Shown one piece after another: positions 15,498-21,998 of a stretch of DNA of 29,226 nucleotides (its first letter is position 1; each line of letters begins with the position of its first letter). The notes under the pieces were generated by a model. The model did not search any database. It was not told the origin of the DNA and saw nothing but the letters and a program-made list of their open reading frames with translations. The position numbers and the translations under genes were made by a program. Origin of the DNA: Ruminococcaceae bacterium UBA1730 (lineage in GTDB: Bacteria > Bacillota > Clostridia > Oscillospirales > Acutalibacteraceae); assembly GCA_002315935.1 (NCBI GenBank), contig DCII01000052.1, forward strand, positions 1 to 29,226. The letters run 5' to 3'.

Positions 15498-15668
15498 TCA
15501 GTCAAGCGGGCAAACTTCACCCATGAGTTTCTTAATGAGTGAATCATCCTGAGCCGCTTTCTTCTCTGCATCGGTCATGTTGTTCCATTCTTCCTCGGGA
15601 ATTACTCCACCCGTTACATTGTCAAGAGCTTCGTCATCAATTGCATTGATTTTCTTTTCTTCTGCCAT
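15498..15668 (-). CDS. candidate RiPP precursor peptide 1 with double-glycine leader (56 aa)
   Basis: A 56-residue peptide. Residues 1-21 form a classic bacteriocin leader, acidic and ending in ALDNVTGG, which the C39 exporter should cut after Gly21. The 35-residue core VIPEEEWNN...GEVCPLD has one Cys (53) four residues from the end and few hydroxy residues (Thr32, Ser43), so at most one lanthionine ring is possible. A radical SAM link to Cys53 is an alternative. AAGGAG eight bases before the ATG and a near-perfect promoter 34 bp upstream suggest high expression. It is the first gene of the operon. I read it directly from the sequence by translation from ATG 15668. Confidence 0.82.
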   Translation of the reverse strand: MAEEKKINAIDDEALDNVTGGVIPEEEWNNMTDAEKKAAQDDSLIKKLMGEVCPLD

Positions 15669-15701
15669 GGTAAAAACTCCTTTTCATAATTTGATACACC
15701 A

Positions 15702-15730
15702 ATTATACCACTTTATTTTTTTTCTGTCAA
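15702..15730 (-). promoter_or_regulatory. consensus promoter of the RiPP operon
   Basis: On the minus strand a perfect TTGACA (15725-15730), a 17-bp A-rich spacer and a perfect TATAAT (15702-15707). It predicts strong transcription starting near 15695, some 27 nt before the first precursor ATG. No obvious operator palindrome overlaps it. Confidence 0.88.
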
Positions 15731-15794
15731 GCATTTCAGAATAAATTATTGGGGTCTTTACGGAAGGTTGGGGCAAAAAAATATAGTGAAGCTT

Positions 15795-15905
15795 GTCATT
15801 CCGAACCGGTTCGCAGACTGAAAGTGAACGGATTGCCACGTCGCTACGCTCCTCGCAATGACGAAGGAGAGGGAGGATTACCACGCTCAGTTAGCAATGG
15901 CAGAC
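15795..15905. repeat. interspersed GTCATT...AATGAC repeat (HCEERSDVAI type)
   Basis: The 68-bp unit from GTCATT (15795) to AATGAC (15862) includes GGATTGCCACGTCGCTACGC followed by TCCTCGCAATGAC, a repeat type found dispersed in many unrelated bacteria. Its minus-strand translation gives the familiar spurious HCEERSDVAI. A degenerate second unit (GGATTACCACGCTCAG...GCAATGG) follows to about 15905. It sits between the divergent RiPP and phoH promoters and probably folds when transcribed. It explains the long open frame running upstream of phoH. Confidence 0.8.
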
Positions 15906-15923
15906 TTTTATTTTTCAAATGTA

Positions 15924-15952
15924 GTGACAATTCTACATTATCGTGTTATAAT
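15924..15952 (+). promoter_or_regulatory. promoter of the phoH-recO operon
   Basis: GTGACA (15924-15929), a 17-bp spacer and a perfect TATAAT (15947-15952) lie 43 bp before the GTG start of phoH. The -35 differs from consensus at one position. Confidence 0.65.
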
Positions 15953-15995
15953 ATACATGATAATAGGTAAATTGTTCTTTCCGGGAGGCGGAAAT

Positions 15996-16973
15996 GTGTT
16001 TGAGCAGATAATCAATGTTGACAGAATGGAGCAGGCGGTCAGCCTTTTCGGTTCGTTTGATGAAAACATCAAGCAGATTGAAAAGGAGTTTTCCGTTTCT
16101 GTTATCAGTCGTGGGTCTGAATTGAAGGTTACAGGAGAAGCGGAGAATGTTCAGAAGGGTGTCCGTGCAATCAACGGACTTCTGACACTCATTAACAGAG
16201 GTGAAGCTCTCAGCGACCAGAATGTGCGGTATGTGCTTTCACTTGTCAACGAAGGCAATGAAGATAAGCTTGACCATATGGCGGCAGATTGCATCTGCAT
16301 AACCTCAAAGGGTAAACCGGTCAAGCCGAAGACTCTCGGTCAGAAAAAATATATCGAAACCATCAGAAGCAACACCATCACTCTCGGTGTCGGCCCTGCC
16401 GGAACAGGCAAAACCTACCTTGCAGTTGCAATGGCGGTCACAGCCTTCCGAGCAAAGGAAATCAACAGAATTGTGCTCACCCGTCCTGCGGTTGAGGCAG
16501 GCGAAAAGCTCGGATTTCTTCCCGGAGACCTTCAGCAGAAGGTTGACCCCTATTTAAGACCTCTTTATGATGCTCTCTTCGATATGCTCGGAGCGGAAAA
16601 CTTTCAGAAGCATCAGGAGAGAGGAGATATAGAGGTCGCCCCTCTCGCATATATGAGAGGACGGACTCTTGATGACAGCTTCATTATTCTTGACGAAGCT
16701 CAGAACACCACCACGGAGCAGATGAAAATGTTTCTCACCCGTCTCGGCTTCAATTCGAAAATGGTTGTAACGGGCGATGTGACGCAGATTGATTTGCCAG
16801 ATGGCAAGCGTTCGGGTCTCAAGGAAGCGATAAAAATATTAAAAAACATTGATGATATAGGCACGGTAAGATTCAACGAAAAGGATGTTGTGCGTCACAG
16901 ACTTGTTCAGGATATTATCAAGGCCTACGAAAGAAACGATGAGGAGCGAAACAGAAATGACAGGAAAGGTTAA
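15996..16973 (+). CDS. phoH: PhoH-like ATPase
   Basis: A 325-residue PhoH-family protein (YlaK/YbeZ relatives), a P-loop ATPase linked to RNA metabolism through its partner YbeY, encoded just downstream. An N-terminal nucleic-acid-binding-like part (about 1-110, with a KH-like stretch) precedes Walker A GVGPAGTGKTYLA (about 131-143) and Walker B FIILDEAQN (about 228-236), then RLGFNSKMVVTGD and a final VVRHRLVQDI. I chose the GTG at 15996 because GGGAGG lies seven bases before it and the length fits the family. The open frame extends upstream into a dispersed repeat and the promoter, which cannot be coding. First gene of the housekeeping operon. Confidence 0.92.
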   Translation: MFEQIINVDRMEQAVSLFGSFDENIKQIEKEFSVSVISRGSELKVTGEAENVQKGVRAINGLLTLINRGEALSDQNVRYVLSLVNEGNEDKLDHMAADCICITSKGKPVKPKTLGQKKYIETIRSNTITLGVGPAGTGKTYLAVAMAVTAFRAKEINRIVLTRPAVEAGEKLGFLPGDLQQKVDPYLRPLYDALFDMLGAENFQKHQERGDIEVAPLAYMRGRTLDDSFIILDEAQNTTTEQMKMFLTRLGFNSKMVVTGDVTQIDLPDGKRSGLKEAIKILKNIDDIGTVRFNEKDVVRHRLVQDIIKAYERNDEERNRNDRKG

Positions 16974-17460
16974 AGTTGTTATTTCAAACGACCAGAAAGA
17001 GATAAAAATTCCGACAGGTGTCCGTATGCTTGTCAGACGCTGCTGCACAGCCGTTCTCATTCATGAGGAATTTGAGGGCGATGCCGAGGTTAGCGTAACC
17101 TTTGTTGACGATGAAAGAATTCACGAGCTTAATAAGCAGTTCAGAAATATAGACAGAGCAACGGATGTGCTTTCATTCCCCCTCGGAGAAAACGGAGAAT
17201 ATGATGTCAACTACGAAACCGGAGCAAGGCTTCTCGGCGACATAGTTATTTCCGTTCCTCACGCCATCGCTCAGGCAGAGGAATACGGCCACACTCTGCA
17301 AAGGGAAATCGGATTTCTGACCGTTCATTCTATGCTCCATCTGCTCGGCTATGACCATGTTCAGGGCGGAATCGAGAGCGTAAGAATGAGAGAAAAGGAA
17401 GAAACCGTTCTAACAAAGCTCGGTCTTAAGAGAAATTCAAGCTACTATATGGACGAATGA
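16957..17460 (+). CDS. ybeY: endoribonuclease YbeY (rRNA maturation factor)
   Basis: A 167-residue YbeY protein, a zinc-dependent single-strand endoribonuclease active in 16S rRNA 3' maturation and ribosome quality control. The signature VHSMLHLLGYDH (about residues 123-134) carries the three zinc-binding His; upstream NKQFRNIDRATDVLSFP is also typical. I chose ATG 16957 because GAGGAG stands about 10 bases upstream and the family normally starts there; it overlaps the end of phoH by 17 bases. The phoH-ybeY pair is a conserved functional unit in Firmicutes. Confidence 0.95.
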   Translation: MTGKVKVVISNDQKEIKIPTGVRMLVRRCCTAVLIHEEFEGDAEVSVTFVDDERIHELNKQFRNIDRATDVLSFPLGENGEYDVNYETGARLLGDIVISVPHAIAQAEEYGHTLQREIGFLTVHSMLHLLGYDHVQGGIESVRMREKEETVLTKLGLKRNSSYYMDE

Positions 17461-17461
17461 T

Positions 17462-17950
17462 ATGAAGAGATTTTTTAAAAGCTTCGTTTATGCGTTCAGA
17501 GGAGTTGCCTTCTGCATTCTTAACGAACGCAATTTCAGAGTACATATGTGCTTCACAGCCTATATGTTCGGATTTTTGAAAATCTATGATTTCTTTGAGG
17601 TTAGCAGGGCTGAATTTGCAGTCCTCTTTGCTCTTTGCGGACTTGTTATGAGCCTTGAAGCGGTGAATACCGCAGTTGAAAGAGCGGTTGACCTTGCGGC
17701 AGACGGCAAAAAATCGGAGCTTGCTAAGGTTGCAAAGGATGCCGCCGCAGGAGCGGTGCTTATCAGTGCAATTGCTTCGGTTGCCGCCGGAATTTCAATT
17801 CTGCTCCGGCCGGAAGCATTCATAAGAATGTTTAATTATTATAAGGAAAATATACCGATATTCATTCTGCTGATAGCTTCTCTTGCGTTCAGCGTTGCAT
17901 TTGTGCTTATCGGTCCAAAGAAAATATTCGGAAAGAGAGAAAATAAATGA
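17462..17950 (+). CDS. dgkA: DgkA-type undecaprenol/diacylglycerol kinase
   Basis: A 162-residue integral membrane lipid kinase of the DgkA family; in Gram-positive bacteria this enzyme usually phosphorylates undecaprenol to recycle the cell-wall lipid carrier. Family elements are FRGVAFCILNERNFRVH at the N-terminus, EAVNTAVERAVDL (about 66-78) and AKDAAAGAVLI (about 90-100), among three family helices. About 40 extra C-terminal residues add a fourth hydrophobic helix (about 129-150), longer than the usual 120-130. It starts two bases after ybeY and overlaps era by ATGA. Assignment is sure; undecaprenol over diacylglycerol follows from family knowledge. Confidence 0.9.
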   Translation: MKRFFKSFVYAFRGVAFCILNERNFRVHMCFTAYMFGFLKIYDFFEVSRAEFAVLFALCGLVMSLEAVNTAVERAVDLAADGKKSELAKVAKDAAAGAVLISAIASVAAGISILLRPEAFIRMFNYYKENIPIFILLIASLAFSVAFVLIGPKKIFGKRENK

Positions 17951-18834
17951 CAAAAACCGCATTTGTTGCCATAGTCGGATGCCCGAATGTCGGCAAATCC
18001 TCGCTCCTTAACCGTATGCTCGGTCAGAAGGTTGCGATTGTAACTCAGAAGCCGCAGACAACAAGAACAAAGATTATGGGTGTTCTCACAAGGGGCGAAA
18101 CTCAGCTTGTTTTTACCGACACTCCCGGCTATCACAGACCTAAAACAAAGCTCGGCGAAAAAATGATTAAGGCAGTCGGCGAGGGTATAACGGGCATTGA
18201 TGCCTGCCTTTTCGTAACCGAACCCGAGGGCGAAATAAGAGATACGGAGCTTGAGCTTCTCAAAAGACTTAAGAATGAAAAAGCTCCCGTAGTGCTTGCT
18301 CTCAATAAAATCGACACAATCAGGCAAAAAGAAAAGATGATGGAAAAGATTCTTGCGTTCACCTCTGTCTACGATTTTGAGGCTGTTGTGCCGGTCAGTG
18401 CACTTAAAAACGAGGGCGTTGACACGATAATTGAAGAGCTTGAAAAGCTCACCTATGAATCGGTTCATTTCTTCCCCGATGACACTCTCACAGACCAACC
18501 CGAAAGACTTCTTGCCGCAGAAATGATAAGAGAGAAAATTCTTCTGCTCTGCGATAAGGAAGTGCCTCACGGCGTTGCGGTCAGCATCGAAAAGATGAGA
18601 GAAAGACCGAGTGGAGATATTATGGATGTTGAAGCAACGATTTATTGCGAAAAAGACAGCCACAAAGGAATTATCATCGGCAAAAACGGCTCTATGCTCA
18701 AGAAGGTTTCAACCCGTGCGAGGGAGGATATGGAAAGCTTCTTCCAATGCAAAATAAACCTTCAATGCTGGGTCAAGGTTAAGGAAGGCTGGCGTAACAG
18801 AGAAGGTCTGATTCATAATTTCGGACTTGACTGA
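17947..18834 (+). CDS. era: GTPase Era
   Basis: A 295-residue Era, a GTPase that binds the 3' end of 16S rRNA and helps 30S subunit assembly. G1 GCPNVGKSS (11-19), the switch region QTTRTKIMG, G3 DTPGYHRPK (about 58-66) and G4 NKID (about 120) are intact. The C-terminal KH domain shows EKDSHKGIIIGKNGSMLKK, whose GKNG is the RNA-binding loop. Length is normal for the family. Translational coupling to dgkA (ATGA overlap) and the following yqzL and recO give the usual Firmicute order. Confidence 0.97.
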   Translation: MTKTAFVAIVGCPNVGKSSLLNRMLGQKVAIVTQKPQTTRTKIMGVLTRGETQLVFTDTPGYHRPKTKLGEKMIKAVGEGITGIDACLFVTEPEGEIRDTELELLKRLKNEKAPVVLALNKIDTIRQKEKMMEKILAFTSVYDFEAVVPVSALKNEGVDTIIEELEKLTYESVHFFPDDTLTDQPERLLAAEMIREKILLLCDKEVPHGVAVSIEKMRERPSGDIMDVEATIYCEKDSHKGIIIGKNGSMLKKVSTRAREDMESFFQCKINLQCWVKVKEGWRNREGLIHNFGLD

Positions 18835-18878
18835 TAATTTTTCATTTCCCGGTTAAATTATTATCGGGAGATGATTGA

Positions 18879-19037
18879 ATGGATAAAATGACGGCGTGGC
18901 AGAAGTTTTCGGAAAGCGGTCAGATAACGGATTATCTTGCTTTTCTGAAGGTCTGCGCTTCGGACAGCCCTGCGGAGGCAGAATCAGATGAGAATGAACA
19001 CAGACGCTCTGGTGCTGAAGGTAACGGACACAGGTGA
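18879..19037 (+). CDS. yqzL: YqzL-like small protein
   Basis: A 52-residue frame whose first 25 residues, containing AWQKFSESGQITDYLAFLKV, match the pattern of the small YqzL family (W-x2-F-x2-TG-x3-YL), a short protein of unknown role encoded between era and recO in many Firmicutes. CGGGAG lies eight bases before the ATG. The gene overlaps recO by 50 bases, longer than the common form, and the last 15 residues are read in a second frame of the recO start. Position and pattern support it as real. Confidence 0.7.
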   Translation: MDKMTAWQKFSESGQITDYLAFLKVCASDSPAEAESDENEHRRSGAEGNGHR

Positions 19038-19722
19038 AAGTGACCGACTGGTGACTATGCTCACCTCGGAATACGGAGTTATGAGAGCCTTTGCCAACAG
19101 AGCAAAAAAGATAAACAGCAAAACTCTCGGTGCAACGCAATCCCTGTGCTACGGTGATTTTTCAATCTACACGGGCAGGGATGCCTACATAATTGACGAT
19201 GCAAGTGCAAAGGAAGTTTTCTTCGGCTTGCGTGAGGATATTGCAAAGCTTTCACTTGCACAGTATTTCTGCTCCATTGCTTCGGAGCTTGCTCCCGAAA
19301 TGGAGCCTGCAAGGGATTTCCTTCGGGTAATCCTCAATTCAATGAAGCTTCTCGAAACAGGCAGAAGAACACCCGAATTTCTCAAAGCGGTCACGGAGCT
19401 TAAAATAATGGCTATTTCCGGATTCATGCCGGAGCTTGAGAATTGTCCGCATTGCTCGAAGGAGCCTTCGGGAGAAATGGTTTTCGGCATTTCTGACGGA
19501 GCTGTTTTCTGCAAATCAAGCGGAAAAAGCGGCGAAAAAATTAATTCAACCGTGCTTGATGCAATGCGTTTCGTCTGCATCAGCCCCGTTGACAGAATCT
19601 ATTCCTTCACTCTTCCTGCCGCAGATGAGCTTGTTTTCGGCAGAATAAGTGAAAAGTTTTTGCTTGCACAGACGGGTCATTCGTTCAAGACCCTTGATTT
19701 TTATAAAACCGTTACAAGATAA
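18988..19722 (+). CDS. recO: DNA repair protein RecO
   Basis: A 244-residue RecO, which helps load RecA onto SSB-coated DNA in the RecFOR repair pathway. The N-terminal OB-fold begins DALVLKVTDTGESDRLVTML and TSEYGVMRAFANRAKK; a helical middle follows, and a zinc-finger-like region contains CPHCSKE (about 151-157) with another Cys in AVFCKSSG. I took ATG 18988 because GGAGG stands nine bases upstream; the ATG six bases later would be too far. Co-transcribed with era. Confidence 0.93.
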   Translation: MRMNTDALVLKVTDTGESDRLVTMLTSEYGVMRAFANRAKKINSKTLGATQSLCYGDFSIYTGRDAYIIDDASAKEVFFGLREDIAKLSLAQYFCSIASELAPEMEPARDFLRVILNSMKLLETGRRTPEFLKAVTELKIMAISGFMPELENCPHCSKEPSGEMVFGISDGAVFCKSSGKSGEKINSTVLDAMRFVCISPVDRIYSFTLPAADELVFGRISEKFLLAQTGHSFKTLDFYKTVTR

Positions 19723-19732
19723 GGAGATTCTT

Positions 19733-21187
19733 ATGGAAAAATTCCTGCATAAAATTTTCGGAACAACTCCCGGAAAAGGCGTTCAGCCGAAGGAGGCTGT
19801 TGCATACAGCGTAACAGGCTTCGGTCAGAATCTTATTTGTAATATCATCGGTTCGTATCTTACCGTTTTTCTTACCGATGCACTGCTTTTCGGAAGCCTT
19901 GAAAAGGGTACTGTTTTCAAAACGATGTCCGGTGCAACTGCGGTTGCTCTTCTCATGCTCTTCACAAGAGTTTATGATGCTCTCAACGACCCGATTATGG
20001 GTTCAATCGTTGACAAAACAAGAACAAAATGGGGCAAATGCAGACCTTATCTTAAGTGGATGGCAATTCCGATTGCCGTTTCAACCGTTCTCTGTTTTCT
20101 GCCGTTTCTTCCAGAAAGGTCAAAAGCAACCTTCATCATTGTAACCGTTTTCTATGTTGCCTGGTCAATGATTTACACGGTTGCCGATGTTCCTTACTGG
20201 GGACTTTCAACCTGCCTGACCAATGACACTATTGTCAGAGGAAATATTCTTACGGTTGCCCGTCTTGTCTGCACTCTCGGTGCAGGTGTCGTAACGGTTT
20301 TGGTTCCCGTTATCACAAATGCCGTCAATAACAAAACAGGTAATGACCCTGCCGCATTGAGACTTACATATTTCCTTTGTGCGGTTGTTTGCGTTGTTGT
20401 TTCAATTCCGATGTTCTTTTACGGATTCAAAAACACAAGAGAACGCTTCACCGCAAACGATAATCCCCCGTCACTCGGCCACAACTTAAAGCTTCTCTTT
20501 AAAAATGACCAGCTTCTTCTTATCGTTCTTTCGGGCGTGTTCGGCGGAGCAAGAATGGTTTATACCTACACGGGCGGACTTTATTTTGCAAAATATGTTC
20601 TTCAGAATGAGGGACTTTTCGGAATAATCACCATGCTTGTTGTTCCCGGCGGACTTGTTGCATCGCTTCTTGTTCCCTGGATGACAAGGAAATTCACAAA
20701 GAAATGGGCGTATATCGGCGTTCACCTTTTCGGCGGAGTTGTTATGACCGCCATGTATTTCATCGGCTATGATGAAAAGTGGAAGCTTGTGGTTGCAGGC
20801 ATCGGTCTTGTGCTTCTCGGCATTCCGCAGGGTGTCAACAATATCATAACCTACGCTATGATAGGCGATACAGTTGACTATCTTGAATGGAAGACAGGCG
20901 AAAGAGGAGAAGGAATTTGCTTTGCAATGCAGACACTTATCAATAAAATCGGTATGGCAGTCGGTGCATTTGTCGGAGTAATGTCTTACAGCTGGGCAGG
21001 GATTGACCCCTCGAAGCCGATTGAAATGGCGTTCGCTACCGCTGACGGACCGAATATTATGTGGTCTGTTCTCATTCTTACGGGTGCAGTAAGTATGTTC
21101 GGCAGTGCAATTCCTATGTTTTTCTATAAGGTAACAGAGAAGAAACAGGCGGAAATGATTGAAGAAATCGCCGCAAGAAAACAATAA
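19733..21187 (+). CDS. GPH-family sugar:cation symporter (MFS)
   Basis: A 484-residue membrane transporter of the glycoside-pentoside-hexuronide family (MelB/XynB/GusB type) with about 12 helices, importing a glycoside with Na+ or H+. Typical traits are the start KEAVAYSVTGFGQNLICN, DALNDPIMGSIVDKTRTKWGKCRPY (read as DALNDPIMGSIVDKTR plus KWGKCRPY) in the first cytoplasmic loop and YAMIGDTVDYLEWKTGER late in the protein. I chose ATG 19733 with AAGGAG just upstream, 10 bp after the recO stop; the frame extends into recO without a better start. It probably shares the operon's transcript and ends at the 21204-21245 terminator. The substrate is unknown; it might supply the enzymes of region 1, but nothing links them directly. 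Confidence 0.9.
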   Translation: MEKFLHKIFGTTPGKGVQPKEAVAYSVTGFGQNLICNIIGSYLTVFLTDALLFGSLEKGTVFKTMSGATAVALLMLFTRVYDALNDPIMGSIVDKTRTKWGKCRPYLKWMAIPIAVSTVLCFLPFLPERSKATFIIVTVFYVAWSMIYTVADVPYWGLSTCLTNDTIVRGNILTVARLVCTLGAGVVTVLVPVITNAVNNKTGNDPAALRLTYFLCAVVCVVVSIPMFFYGFKNTRERFTANDNPPSLGHNLKLLFKNDQLLLIVLSGVFGGARMVYTYTGGLYFAKYVLQNEGLFGIITMLVVPGGLVASLLVPWMTRKFTKKWAYIGVHLFGGVVMTAMYFIGYDEKWKLVVAGIGLVLLGIPQGVNNIITYAMIGDTVDYLEWKTGERGEGICFAMQTLINKIGMAVGAFVGVMSYSWAGIDPSKPIEMAFATADGPNIMWSVLILTGAVSMFGSAIPMFFYKVTEKKQAEMIEEIAARKQ

Positions 21188-21203
21188 TATACTTAAAGCA
21201 AAA

Positions 21204-21245
21204 AGCCGAAGGTGCATCACTGGGAATCACTGAGCACCTTCGGCT
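21204..21245. terminator. strong bidirectional terminator hairpin
   Basis: A perfect 12-bp stem AGCCGAAGGTGC/GCACCTTCGGCT closes an 18-nt loop that holds two copies of ATCACTG. Read leftward it is followed by TTTTGCTTT, read rightward by GAATTAATT, so it separates the convergent symporter and YgjV-like genes and stops both transcripts. Confidence 0.9.
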
Positions 21246-21253
21246 GAATTAAT

Positions 21254-21838
21254 TCAATTTTCAATAACCTTTTTTTCGGGCAATTCTTTTTTCTTTTTCA
21301 GGTCAATTGTGAATATTGCTATAATCAGCGAGGTAATAACAAACAGCTCGCTGCATACGCCCGCCATTGATTTTGCCGTGAAATCGTATACTATCCATGT
21401 GAGCGAAACGGGGAAGGTGAGCAAACGGATGGTAAACGGTTTTCTCATCCAGAGGGAAATATTCGAGAAGGTTGTGCCGATAACAGGCAGGAAGCTGATA
21501 AATCCCATACTGCTGTCACGGGTTGCAATGCCGATTATTAGAGTTAACAAAATAAAAATTGCAAGCCAACCGTTCCAGCGAGCCCACTTTCTTGTGTCCT
21601 TATTTATAAAAATAAGACTGCGTACAACCTGCAAGCTGTTTATTGCCGCACCTGTCGGAGTTCTCAGCAAAATAAAATGCAATGTCCACAGAAAGGTGAC
21701 AACAATCTGCCATTTCATGATTCTTTTACGGTCCTTCTGCAAAAAACAGATTATCGCCGATGTCATGGCACAGAAGCCGACAATCTGAGCGGTTGCCATG
21801 AGCGGCGTTGAAAAGAGCGATTCAAAGTATTCCTTCAT
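21254..21838 (-). CDS. YgjV-family inner membrane protein
   Basis: A 194-residue protein with about six predicted membrane helices, resembling the YgjV family (PF10688). Typical are FCAMTSAIICFLQKDRKRI, WTLHFILL and INSLQVVRSLIF near the N-terminus, with a charged tail at the C-terminus. The function of this family is not established. The start has CGGAGAAAAAAT upstream, and a TTGTAA-17-TAAAAT promoter lies at 21891-21919. It stands alone and ends just before the shared terminator. Confidence 0.8.
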   Translation of the reverse strand: MKEYFESLFSTPLMATAQIVGFCAMTSAIICFLQKDRKRIMKWQIVVTFLWTLHFILLRTPTGAAINSLQVVRSLIFINKDTRKWARWNGWLAIFILLTLIIGIATRDSSMGFISFLPVIGTTFSNISLWMRKPFTIRLLTFPVSLTWIVYDFTAKSMAGVCSELFVITSLIIAIFTIDLKKKKELPEKKVIEN

Positions 21839-21890
21839 ATTTTTTCTCCGTGTTTCAGATAATTCCCGACTTAACGGCGGAACGATAACG

Positions 21891-21919
21891 ATTTTATCAC
21901 ATTATTACGCATTTTACAA
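21891..21919 (-). promoter_or_regulatory. promoter of the ygjV-like gene
   Basis: On the minus strand TTGTAA (21914-21919), a 17-bp spacer and TAAAAT (21891-21896), about 50 bp before the start codon. Confidence 0.6.
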
Positions 21920-21998
21920 TTCATTTTACGAATCAAAATGATAAGTTGAGAAAAAAGAGCTTGAACTGCCGACCGTGCATTAAAAAGGCTGTAAATAT

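Noticed and set aside
15353..15571. 72-codon minus-strand frame overlapping both precursor genes
   Set aside because: It spans the end of precursor 1 and the start of precursor 2 in another frame, without a good ribosome binding site; the two smaller genes have better start signals.
15684..15884. open frame giving HCEERSDVAI
   Set aside because: This is the well-known spurious translation of a dispersed repeat and it crosses the RiPP promoter.
15858..15995. upstream extension of the phoH frame
   Set aside because: It runs through the repeat and the promoter; GTG 15996 with GGGAGG upstream is the start.
17839..18663. 274-codon minus-strand frame opposite era
   Set aside because: Era is certain on the plus strand; the antisense frame has no ribosome binding site and no recognisable domain.
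20486..21220. 244-codon minus-strand frame opposite the symporter
   Set aside because: It is a shadow of the symporter gene and runs into the terminator hairpin.
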